Positions 1 to 6,102 of a stretch of 11,034 nt of DNA are shown here, in pieces (position 1 is the stretch's first letter; each line of letters begins with the position of its first letter). The notes below the pieces were generated by a model. It did no database searches and had not been told where the DNA came from. It was given only the letters and a program-made list of their open reading frames with translations. Origin of the DNA: CAXDRM01 sp963991775 (lineage in GTDB: Bacteria > Pseudomonadota > Alphaproteobacteria > Rickettsiales > JABIRX01); assembly GCA_963991775.1 (NCBI GenBank), contig CAXDRM010000044.1:1-11034 (forward strand). Direction: 5' to 3'. The position numbers and the translations under genes were made by a program.

Positions 1-105
<105 letters not shown>

Positions 106-253
106 AGTGTCGTTGGTTTATAAGACTTAGAGCTTGTAATACCAAAGACCAAAAACAAAATCCGCTATCCTTTAGCTTTGCTATAAGTATGCAAACGTAA
201 ACATGATTCACTTATTACACTTAAATTTCCGATTCGGATCATCTATTGCAAGA

Positions 254-316
254 TAAGTATAGAAAAAAACTGCTTACGTACGTTTAGGTACGCTGCGCAT
301 CTTTTTTCTATACTTA
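254..316 (+). terminator. long hairpin, probable 16S/bidirectional terminator 1
   Basis: A perfect 15-bp stem joins 254-268 (TAAGTATAGAAAAAA) to 302-316. Inside it a GC-richer hairpin pairs CGTAC with GTACG around 277-292, with partial TGC/GCA pairing outside that. The inner hairpin has an A-run on its left (263-269) and a T-run on its right (302-307), so it can act as an intrinsic terminator on either strand. It lies between the 16S gene (plus) and a minus-strand gene ending at 527, where a bidirectional terminator would be expected. Terminator function is inferred. Confidence 0.55.
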
Positions 317-358
317 CTCACAATATATGACCCACCTCGAAAAATTTTTTAATTTGTT

Positions 359-435
359 GATATTTTTTTATTTTTGTCCGGTGGTATGACTAGCGTGTAC
401 GCTGCGAGCTTTTTTTAGAGAAAAATAAAAATATC
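359..435 (+). terminator. second A/T-armed hairpin after 16S, probable terminator 2
   Basis: The left arm at 359-375 pairs with the right arm at 421-435 (revcomp GATATTTTTATTTTT), with two bulged T residues. The enclosed loop holds the small stem AGCGT/ACGCT (392-403) followed by a run of seven T (410-416). Its 3' half, GTACGCTGCG plus T-run at 397-416, is nearly the same as that of the preceding hairpin (288-307), which suggests duplication of a terminator half. The function is inferred. The rest of 106-526 holds no tRNA and no convincing ORF, only A/T-rich sequence. Confidence 0.4.
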
Positions 436-526
436 TGGCCCAATCTAAGAATTTTTTAATATTTAATAAGCCGGTCCCTTAGCTTGCAAGCGCAAGTGCA
501 GCAATGGCCGAAAGGTCGTTTGAGTC

Positions 527-1198
527 TTAACAATAATTATTATCTAACAAAAAACTATGCTGCTTTAGCCATGCAATATGCTGCTTATAATCAGGGCAGA
601 AGCTGAAGACAAGATCCCAAAATTTTCTGCTGTGATTCATCTCTTGTAAATGACATAATTCATGAATAATTACATAATCAATGACTGCCTCACTAGTGCA
701 GATTAATTTGTAACTAAGGCTAATATTTTTTGCTCTGCTACAACTTCCCCACTGCGCTTTAGTATTACGCACATAAATTTTATTAGGTAATAAATTAGTT
801 TGCGCTGCTAAATTTTTGACCCGTGCAATCAAATAATTACTGGCAGCATTTTTTAAAAAAGTTTCTTTTAAAAAATTAAGCTGTTGGCCAGTAGGGAGCT
901 GATCTTTGTAAAAACAAGTAAATTGTTGCTTAGTAAAATCTATCTGTTCGATCTTACCCGGTAAAAAATTCAGCTGATATTTTTTACCATAAAAATAAAG
1001 CTCAGCTGCTGTTAATTTAGTACTTTGAGCCTTTTGTAGTTTTTGGCTAATCCAAGCTTCTTTTTCTTTTAGTAACTTATCAACAAATCTTTTGGGAGTA
1101 TATTTAGGAGCTAAAATTATTACCTCACCAGCTACAATTTTTAGAGCTATTGAGCTTTTACGTTTGGTATATTTGATGGTAAGCGGGAAATCTGACAT
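527..1198 (-). CDS. YgjP-like zinc metallopeptidase domain protein (DUF45)
   Basis: A predicted zinc-dependent peptidase of the YgjP/DUF45 (WLM-type gluzincin) family, 223 residues, which is near the family's usual ~220-240. The HELCH motif at residues 179-183 supplies two zinc ligands (H179, H183) and the catalytic E180, and H189 is the likely third ligand. The family hallmark QWGSCS followed by N-x-SL lies at 149-162. There is no signal peptide or membrane segment, so the protein is probably cytoplasmic. The natural substrate of this family is not established; in some bacteria members sit near restriction enzymes, but no such neighbour is present here. The start is an ATG with no clear Shine-Dalgarno sequence. 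It lies 83 bp downstream of the yejE stop on the same strand, with a weak terminator-like hairpin between them, so it may have its own promoter. Confidence 0.88.
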   Translation of the reverse strand: MSDFPLTIKYTKRKSSIALKIVAGEVIILAPKYTPKRFVDKLLKEKEAWISQKLQKAQSTKLTAAELYFYGKKYQLNFLPGKIEQIDFTKQQFTCFYKDQLPTGQQLNFLKETFLKNAASNYLIARVKNLAAQTNLLPNKIYVRNTKAQWGSCSRAKNISLSYKLICTSEAVIDYVIIHELCHLQEMNHSRKFWDLVFSFCPDYKQHIAWLKQHSFLLDNNYC

Positions 1199-1229
1199 TT
1201 CAATAATATAAAGTCTAACTAATAAATAG

Positions 1230-1259
1230 AAAAATATTCATTGATGATTGTTATGAATA
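1230..1259 (-). terminator. weak intrinsic terminator downstream of yejE
   Basis: On the minus strand a 7-bp stem (TATTCAT / ATGAATA, plus-strand 1235-1241 and 1253-1259) with an 11-nt loop is followed by five T residues (plus-strand A-run 1230-1234). It lies 23 bp past the yejE stop. The stem is AT-rich, so any termination would be partial. Assigned from sequence pattern only. Confidence 0.35.
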
Positions 1260-1281
1260 CCAGATAAATTAACTTATTTGA

Positions 1282-2280
1282 TTAGGGATGCTCCCTAAAA
1301 GAGTCTCTAATACCCTCACCAATAAAAATCACCAAAGTCAAAATAGTAGTTAAGGTAATAAAGCTAGAAATGCTTAACCATAAAGCATGTGGATTATTTT
1401 TACCTTGTGCTAGTAATTCACCAAGTGAGGCTGAACCTGCTGGCATACCAAAACCTAAAAAATCTAAAGCTGTTAAGGACACAATTGAACCGCTCAAAAT
1501 AAAAGGTAAAAAAGTAAAAGTGGCAATTAAAGCATTAGGTAAAATATGTTTTAAAATAATATTTAATTCGCTGACTCCCATGGCGCGTGCAGCAATAACA
1601 TATTCAAGATTTCGGGCTTTTAAAAATTCTGCTCTTACTGGTGCTACTAAAGCATTCCAACTAAATAAAATCATAATAAATAATAACCACCAAAAATTGG
1701 GAGTAATAAAACTAGCCATAATAATTAAAATAAAGAGCATCGGTAAATTAGCCCAAATTTCAATAAAGCGCTGCATGATTAAATCAAATTTGCCGCCATA
1801 ATAACCTTGTAAGGCACCTAAAAAGATACCAATGACGGAGCTACAAACAGTTAGCAAAAAACCAAAAATTAACGAGATACGTAAGCCATAAAGCAATCTA
1901 GCAAATACATCGCGGGCCTGGTCATCAGTACCTAAAATATTTTGCTTAGTTGGTGGTGAAGGAGGTGGCGTAGTTAAATGATAATTGATTGAATCAAAAC
2001 TATAATTAAGTGGTGTATTAAGCATAAAACCATCAGCCTTAATTAATTTTTGCACATAAGGATCTTGATAATCTGCTTCGGTCAGAAAATCTCCGCCAAA
2101 ATTTTGCTCAGTATATTTTTTGAAAATCGGGAAATAATATTCGCCCTGATATTTGACCAGGAGAGGTTTGTCATTAGAAATAAAATCTGCACAAAAAGAG
2201 ATGAGGCAAATTACACTAAAAATAATGAGTGAATAAAATGCCTTGCGATTTGCTTTAAATTTTTGTGCTTTGCTAATCAT
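1282..2280 (-). CDS. yejE: ABC transporter inner-membrane permease, YejE-like (peptide/microcin C type)
   Basis: An integral-membrane permease of the oligopeptide/dipeptide/microcin C ABC importer class, closest in layout to YejE. A first membrane segment at about residues 17-35 is followed by a long periplasmic insert (about 36-125) with the YejE-type NILGTDDQARDVFARLLYG entry. Then come the core permease helices and the EAA loop near 230-255 (AARAMGVSELNIILKHILPN), where the ATPase docks. The C-terminus ends in the family-typical IGEGIRDSF. I place the start at ATG 2280, giving MISKAQKF and 332 residues. A longer reading from a TTG at 2334 would add 18 residues that look unrelated to the family. 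The usual yejA, yejB and yejF partners are not adjacent: serA lies upstream and a peptidase gene downstream. The partners must be elsewhere or absent. Confidence 0.87.
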   Translation of the reverse strand: MISKAQKFKANRKAFYSLIIFSVICLISFCADFISNDKPLLVKYQGEYYFPIFKKYTEQNFGGDFLTEADYQDPYVQKLIKADGFMLNTPLNYSFDSINYHLTTPPPSPPTKQNILGTDDQARDVFARLLYGLRISLIFGFLLTVCSSVIGIFLGALQGYYGGKFDLIMQRFIEIWANLPMLFILIIMASFITPNFWWLLFIMILFSWNALVAPVRAEFLKARNLEYVIAARAMGVSELNIILKHILPNALIATFTFLPFILSGSIVSLTALDFLGFGMPAGSASLGELLAQGKNNPHALWLSISSFITLTTILTLVIFIGEGIRDSFREHP

Positions 2281-2343
2281 CACGTAATTATTCAGACTAA
2301 CGGACCTTTCGGTACAATTTGTTTTTTTGATCAATACTCAGTT

Positions 2344-2399
2344 CAGTTTTTACTAATCACTTTATTGAAGCTCAGCTTCAAGTCGTTATTAGAAAACTG
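2344..2399. repeat. imperfect long hairpin upstream of yejE
   Basis: Three nested arms pair in register: CAGTTTT (2344-2350) with AAAACTG (2393-2399), CTAAT (2353-2357) with ATTAG (2388-2392), and a perfect 7-bp TTGAAGC/GCTTCAA stem with a 3-base loop (2365-2381). It lies in the 241-bp gap between the yejE start (2280) and the serA stop (2522), where I see no gene. It could be a transcript-end structure for serA or a decayed palindromic repeat. There is no adjacent T-run to make it a clear terminator. Confidence 0.5.
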
Positions 2400-2411
2400 C
2401 CCGCTTCACTT

Positions 2412-2437
2412 GTAAAAAAGCTACTGTACTTTTTTAC
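2412..2437 (-). terminator. A-tract/T-tract hairpin between serA and yejE
   Basis: A perfect 9-bp stem, GTAAAAAAG (2412-2420) and CTTTTTTAC (2429-2437), closes an 8-base loop. It lies downstream of serA on the minus strand, with the T-tract inside the arm rather than after a GC-rich stem. It is weak as an intrinsic terminator and is reported mainly as a structural element. Confidence 0.3.
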
Positions 2438-2456
2438 TTCATTTGCCTCAAGGACC

Positions 2457-2533
2457 TTAACTTTTTAGGTTCTCGAGTGGCCTGGAGCGAAGTTACAGGT
2501 TGTATCGAGAGATCATAAGTGTTAAAAAGTTAA
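2457..2533. repeat. nested palindrome spanning the serA stop; possible decayed relative of the hairpin repeat
   Basis: The outer arms TTAACTTTTTA (2457-2467) and TAAAAAGTTAA (2523-2533) are perfectly complementary, and the right arm includes the last codons and stop of serA. Inside are TCTCGA/TCGAGA (2471-2476 / 2505-2510) and CCTG/CAGG (2481-2484 / 2496-2499). The stretch at 2473-2496 (TCGAGTGGCCTGGAGCGAAG, then TTA) resembles the conserved TCGAGGACTGCCTGAGCGA of the two hairpin repeats at 4544 and 7476, which suggests a degenerate third copy. The relationship is tentative. The palindrome itself is plain in the sequence and probably forms the 3' end structure of the serA mRNA. Confidence 0.45.
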
Positions 2534-4099
2534 ACTTCTAACTTCACTAACTGAACTTAACTCGTTAATTTTATTAAGCAAATCTTCACTAACTTTACTA
2601 TCCACAGTAATTAAAGAGATAGCTTCACCAGCTTGATCACAGCTTCTGCCTAGGTGGAAATTAGCAATATTAATATTATTATCACCACAAATTTTACCTA
2701 ACTCACCAATGAAACCTGGTTGGTCGGCATTTTTAATATAAAGCATATTGTTAGCAATATTTGCTTCTAAAGTTAAATGGTTAACTTCAACGATTCTTGG
2801 TTCGCCATTAAAAATTGCGCCAGCAACATGAATAGGCTCACCATCAGTCGTGATATCAATATTAATATAAGTTGCGTAATCAGCTTTTTTATCGCTTAAA
2901 ATTTCAGAAATTTCGATGCCGCGATTTGCAGCAACTTTACGACAATTAACCATATTCACACCAGCTGTAACCGCTGTTAGAATTTTTTGGATTAAAATCG
3001 CACTAACTGGTTTAGTGTTTAATTTAGTAACTTTTCCTTGGTAAGAAATTTTGATATCTTTGATAGCGCTACCAGAAATTTGCCCAGCAAAACTACCTAA
3101 AATATCACCTAATTTTAAATATGGATTTAGTAATTTTGCATCTTCTGGTGAGACAGCAGGAATATTTAAAGAATTAGTTAAAACATTATCATTTAAATAA
3201 TCAGCAATTTGCTCTGCTACTTGTACCGCAACATTTTCTTGTGCCTCTTTAGTTGAAGCTCCAAGATGTGGCGTACAAACTATTTTTTCATGACCAAATA
3301 GGATGTTTTCTTTAGCAGGCTCTACCTCGTAAACATCAAGGGCAGCACCAGCAATATGACCAGAATCTAAAGCATCCTTTAAAGCTGCTTCATCAACTAA
3401 ACCACCACGTGCACAGTTAATTACAAAAGCACCTTTTTTCATCTTAGCTAAAGCATCTTTAGAGATAATATTTTTTGTCGAATCATTAAGCGGTACATGT
3501 AAAGTGATGAAATCTGCACTAGCAATTACCTCATCAAGTTCCATTTTAGTAACACCCAAATCTGCTGCACGTTCAGCACTTAAAAAAGGATCAAAAGCGT
3601 GGACTTTCATTTGTAAACCCAAAGCTCTTTTAGCAACAATTGCGCCAATATTACCACAGCCAATCAGTCCTAAAACTTTACCAGTTACTTCCACGCCCAT
3701 AAATTTTGATTTTTCCCATTTACCAAGATGGGTAGAATTACTTGCTTGTGGAATTTGTCTAGCTGCTGCAAAAAGTAGAGCAATAGCATGTTCTGCAGTA
3801 GTAATGCTATTGCCAAAAGGAGTATTCATTACTACAGTACCATTATCAGTCGCAGCGTTTTGATCAATATTATCAACACCAATACCGGCACGACCTACAA
3901 CTTTTAATTTTTTTGCAGCTGAAAAGATATCGGCAGTTACTTTAGTAGCTGATCTGATTGCAAGACCATCATATTCACCGATAATTTCTTTTAATTCTTC
4001 TGGGCTAAGACCAGTTTTTACATCAACATCAATATTATGTTTAGCAAGGATCTCCGCAGCTAAAGGAGACATTTTATCTGAAATTAATACTTTTGGCAT
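2522..4099 (-). CDS. serA: D-3-phosphoglycerate dehydrogenase
   Basis: Catalyses NAD-dependent oxidation of 3-phosphoglycerate to 3-phosphohydroxypyruvate, the first step of serine synthesis, in the cytoplasm. It has 525 residues from ATG 4099 (MPKVLISDKM), typical of the long, four-domain SerA type. Numbering is from that Met. The Rossmann motif GLIGCGNIG is at about 144-152. The catalytic set is R231 (NCARGGLVDE), E260 (DVYEVEP) and H278 (TPHLGAST). An allosteric-substrate-binding domain spans about 320-440, and a C-terminal ACT domain spans about 452-525 (serine feedback in some homologues). An in-frame ATG 33 bases upstream (4132) would add MASNYYYNLKA. I reject it because it abuts the -10 box of a strong promoter, so it would lie at or before the transcription start. 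No serB or serC is in the window. Confidence 0.95.
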   Translation of the reverse strand: MPKVLISDKMSPLAAEILAKHNIDVDVKTGLSPEELKEIIGEYDGLAIRSATKVTADIFSAAKKLKVVGRAGIGVDNIDQNAATDNGTVVMNTPFGNSITTAEHAIALLFAAARQIPQASNSTHLGKWEKSKFMGVEVTGKVLGLIGCGNIGAIVAKRALGLQMKVHAFDPFLSAERAADLGVTKMELDEVIASADFITLHVPLNDSTKNIISKDALAKMKKGAFVINCARGGLVDEAALKDALDSGHIAGAALDVYEVEPAKENILFGHEKIVCTPHLGASTKEAQENVAVQVAEQIADYLNDNVLTNSLNIPAVSPEDAKLLNPYLKLGDILGSFAGQISGSAIKDIKISYQGKVTKLNTKPVSAILIQKILTAVTAGVNMVNCRKVAANRGIEISEILSDKKADYATYINIDITTDGEPIHVAGAIFNGEPRIVEVNHLTLEANIANNMLYIKNADQPGFIGELGKICGDNNINIANFHLGRSCDQAGEAISLITVDSKVSEDLLNKINELSSVSEVRSLTF

Positions 4100-4109
4100 G
4101 GCTTTTAAG

Positions 4110-4140
4110 TTGTAATAGTAATTAGACGCCATATTATAAT
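4110..4140 (+). promoter_or_regulatory. divergent promoter for the small lipoprotein gene
   Basis: On the plus strand, TTGTAA (4110-4115) and TATAAT (4135-4140) are separated by 19 bp, slightly longer than ideal. The -10 shares its bases with the serA -10 on the other strand, so polymerases cannot occupy both promoters at once. Transcription would start near 4147, about 20 nt before the TTG start at 4168. Confidence 0.45.
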
Positions 4141-4161
4141 ATTCCGAACTTTAATTTACAA
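4133..4161 (-). promoter_or_regulatory. sigma70-type promoter for serA
   Basis: On the minus strand, TTGTAA (plus-strand 4156-4161) and a perfect TATAAT (4133-4138) are separated by exactly 17 bp. Transcription would begin near 4126, giving a leader of about 25 nt before the ATG at 4099. The -10 box is part of the 12-bp palindrome ATATTATAATAT (4131-4142 region), which also supplies a -10 box for the opposite strand. Confidence 0.7.
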
Positions 4162-4167
4162 AGTCTA

Positions 4168-4521
4168 TTGTTAAAAAATACCTCCATAATAATCATTATT
4201 TTAGCTTTGTTATTAAATGGTGGCTGTCGTAAAAAAATCACCAGACATAATTTTGTGATGCAAAATGGTGATTTCACATTAAGCTGCGCAGAGCTTGATC
4301 AAGAAATTGCCGAGCAAAGCAATAAAATTAGCAAAATTGAAAATCGTCAAAAGGTCAAAGCCGTAGAAAATACCTTAGTATTTCTTTTTGCCATTCAGAC
4401 TTTTTTCACCTCATTATTCTTGGCTGATTTTTCAGATGAAGATAAAGATCAGATAGATATTTACAAAGAGCGCAAGTCTCACTTAGAGGACATTAAGACT
4501 CTGAATAATTGTGCTGAATAA
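4168..4521 (+). CDS. small predicted lipoprotein, unknown function
   Basis: A 117-residue protein starting at a TTG; no ATG or GTG is available upstream before the in-frame stop. A hydrophobic stretch SIIIIILALLLNGG precedes Cys20, a plausible but non-canonical lipobox (LNGGC). The mature part has a short coiled-coil-like region with CAELDQEIAEQSNKI at about 40-54. It also has a second hydrophobic stretch VFLFAIQTFFTSLFLADF at about 71-88, and a charged tail ending in Cys. The pattern (C-x-x-L-D-x-E-I near the front, an aromatic hydrophobic middle, then D-E-x-x-x-I-x-x-x-x-x-R-x-x-x-L and a terminal Cys) matches a class of small proteobacterial hypothetical lipoproteins I recognise only by shape. 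It is divergent to serA with a shared promoter. Function is unknown and the start is uncertain. Confidence 0.65.
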   Translation: MLKNTSIIIIILALLLNGGCRKKITRHNFVMQNGDFTLSCAELDQEIAEQSNKISKIENRQKVKAVENTLVFLFAIQTFFTSLFLADFSDEDKDQIDIYKERKSHLEDIKTLNNCAE

Positions 4522-4543
4522 TTTTAAAAAGCAAGGTAGAAAA

Positions 4544-4649
4544 AAGAATTCGGAGGTGTATTTAGAGCGAGATGCCACAGAATTTTATCAACTACTATTT
4601 GATAAAATTCGAGGACTGCCTGAGCGATTAAATATATCTCCGAATTCTT
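4544..4649 (+). repeat. GAGCGA hairpin repeat, copy 1
   Basis: A 106-bp structured repeat whose partner is at 7476-7582. The outer stem is 21 bp (4544-4564 with 4629-4649), fully paired if two G-U pairs are allowed in the plus-sense RNA. The inner stem is a perfect 12 bp, GAATTTTATCAA (4580-4591) with TTGATAAAATTC (4599-4610), around a 7-base loop. Between the stems are two conserved unpaired strands, GAGCGAGATGCCACA on the left and GAGGACTGCCTGAGCGA on the right; GAGCGA occurs directly repeated in both. It lies 22 bp past the plus-strand lipoprotein gene and 19 bp past the end of the minus-strand dioxygenase-like gene. On the minus strand the outer stem runs into six T residues, so it could end that operon. 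No ORF lies within it. Confidence 0.85.
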
Positions 4650-4668
4650 CAAAAGCTGTCATTTAGTA

Positions 4669-5640
4669 TTACAAAGTACGAAACTTTGAAACACCATCTA
4701 AGGTTACATCAAAAACCATCATATAGCCCTCATCCAGATTATTAAGATTTACTGGGATTAATTCTGAGGTAACTAGCTGTCTTGAGAAAGGGTCTAATTC
4801 TAAAAAAGTATCATCAAGATAATTATAAGAATTACTTGGGAAATACATTCTAGTGACAGTTTTTGCAAATTCATTATGGCTAACGGCAATATTAATATGT
4901 GGGGCAATTTTAGGTAAGCTAGTTTGAGCAGTATCATAGCCTGGCAATATAGTGATAAAGCCAAAATTACCTAAATTATCAGTAGTAGCTGTACCAGTTT
5001 GCATAAAATATTTATCTTCATTGGTACCATATGCATCATTATGCCATAGGTTAATTTTGGCTCCTGCTACTGGCGTACAATTTACATCATGAATTTGTCC
5101 AGTCACATAAATAATATCACCTGAGGCTAGACGTGGAGTTTTAGTTTTACGTCTTAAATTATTAGAAAGTAAAAACTCATCGGGCTTGTTTTGAATTGCT
5201 GTAGTTTTTAATTTGGGTGTAACTGGGCAGCTAAGCTGGCTTTGTAAATTTAGTGAGGCGCTATTAAATTGAGCATAAACCACTTTAGCTTGTGGTTCTA
5301 GATTCTTAGGTAGCTTTCTGCTTAAATTGGTTTCTGCAATGACAGGTTTTTTGGGTTCAAGAGGTTTGCTTTGAATATGATCTAAATTAAGCGGATCTTC
5401 ATCTAAAGAATTAAGATATTCAGTTAAAGCAAAATCATCTGCATAATCAGGAAAACTATAAACTTCTTTATTAAGACGATGTTTTTTCTTTAAAGCTTTT
5501 TTATATTTATAGCGCCAATCTTCATAATTATAGATAGTAGTGCGATCCTTATTTTCAGGGATTAGTATATCTTTAGCAAAGCCTTTGCTACAAAGTAAAC
5601 TAGTGATTACCAAGAATGTTAGACTTAGCTTATTAAACAA
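4669..5640 (-). CDS. exported intradiol ring-cleavage dioxygenase-like protein, probably with an altered iron site
   Basis: A 323-residue secreted protein with a Sec signal peptide (residues 1-22, cleavage likely after GFA). Residues ~30-170 form a polar, low-complexity region rich in K, P and N. The C-terminal beta-sandwich resembles intradiol dioxygenases (protocatechuate/catechol type): GDIIYVTGQIHDVNCTPVAG at 174-193, INLWHNDAYG at 196-205, a DNLGNFGF turn and ILPGY at 231-235. Active family members hold Fe(III) with two Tyr and two His, the His pair in an H-x-H motif. Here the motif reads APHINIA, so H248 is kept but the second His is Asn250. Ring cleavage is therefore doubtful and the fold may serve another role. 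The start is a TTG one base after the tadA stop, with AAGAGA upstream inside the tadA end, implying translational coupling. It is the last gene of the minus-strand run. Confidence 0.75.
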   Translation of the reverse strand: MFNKLSLTFLVITSLLCSKGFAKDILIPENKDRTTIYNYEDWRYKYKKALKKKHRLNKEVYSFPDYADDFALTEYLNSLDEDPLNLDHIQSKPLEPKKPVIAETNLSRKLPKNLEPQAKVVYAQFNSASLNLQSQLSCPVTPKLKTTAIQNKPDEFLLSNNLRRKTKTPRLASGDIIYVTGQIHDVNCTPVAGAKINLWHNDAYGTNEDKYFMQTGTATTDNLGNFGFITILPGYDTAQTSLPKIAPHINIAVSHNEFAKTVTRMYFPSNSYNYLDDTFLELDPFSRQLVTSELIPVNLNNLDEGYMMVFDVTLDGVSKFRTL

Positions 5641-5641
5641 T

Positions 5642-6094
5642 TTAATCTCTTTTATTTTTAAAAAACTCTTTCATGAAAGCAGCTATTTCATCTGCCATAA
5701 AACCATCATAATATTCTATCTTGTGATGACAAGATTTTGTTGCAAAAAAATTAATATTACTAATCACAGCACCATATTTTGGTTCAGCTACACCAAAATA
5801 TAATCTGCGCAAGCGAGCCAGAGCAATAGCGGCGGTGCACATAGCACAAGGTTCAACTGTCACATATAGATCGCAATTTGCTAAATATTTATTTTGTAAT
5901 TTCTGGGTAGCATTTCTAATTACTTGCATTTCTGCATGTGCGGTTGGATCGGAAAGTTGCTGGCACTGATTAGTGCTTTGACTGACAATTTTTTGAGTTT
6001 TACTATCTACGATAAGGGCAGCGATTGGAACTTCAGCTGGATCTGCTTGTTGTGCTAAAGCAAAAGCCTGGGCCATAAAATCAGAAGCTTGCAT
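5642..6094 (-). CDS. tadA: tRNA-specific adenosine-34 deaminase
   Basis: Converts adenosine to inosine at the wobble position of tRNA-Arg(ACG), needed to read CGU/CGC/CGA codons. It has 150 residues, normal for the family. The zinc/catalytic motifs are intact: H53-A-E55 (zinc ligand and proton shuttle) and PCAMC at 82-86 (zinc ligands C83 and C86). The N-terminal half carries the deaminase helix and the VPIAALIVD strand (22-30). TadA is favoured over guanine or cytidine deaminases by length, motif context and the presence of truA in the same gene run. An AGGTAG Shine-Dalgarno-like site overlaps the stop of the upstream BON gene, 8 bases away. The dioxygenase-like gene starts one base after its stop. 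Confidence 0.9.
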   Translation of the reverse strand: MQASDFMAQAFALAQQADPAEVPIAALIVDSKTQKIVSQSTNQCQQLSDPTAHAEMQVIRNATQKLQNKYLANCDLYVTVEPCAMCTAAIALARLRRLYFGVAEPKYGAVISNINFFATKSCHHKIEYYDGFMADEIAAFMKEFFKNKRD

Positions 6095-6102
6095 TATCTG
6101 TG

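Noticed and set aside
476..526. tRNA-like or small-RNA-like fold downstream of 16S (CTTGC/GCAAG and GGCC-GAAA-GGTC hairpins)
   Set aside because: No T-arm TTC motif, no acceptor stem and no plausible anticodon arm. Two small hairpins alone do not support an RNA gene.
1370..1801. Plus-strand open frame inside yejE; similar open frames at 2050-2232, 3504-3863, 5540-5803, 7683-7880, 8056-8274 (plus) and 8518-8721 (minus)
   Set aside because: Each lies antisense to a well-supported gene, with protein composition typical of the reverse reading of AT-rich coding sequence, and none has a ribosome site or a recognisable motif.
508..2312. Shared CCGAAAGGTC at 508-517 (plus) and 2303-2312 (minus), with loosely similar flanks through GTT, AGTCT and AATAATTA
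   Set aside because: A 10-base match is expected by chance in a window of this size. The flank similarity needs several gaps and there is no shared structure beyond a small GAAA hairpin at the first site.
2281..2334. TTG-initiated N-terminal extension of the YejE-like protein
   Set aside because: The 18 added residues (rich in polar residues, ahead of MISKAQKF) do not look like the family N-terminus, and no ribosome site precedes the TTG. The ATG at 2280 gives the expected short cytoplasmic tail before the first membrane segment.
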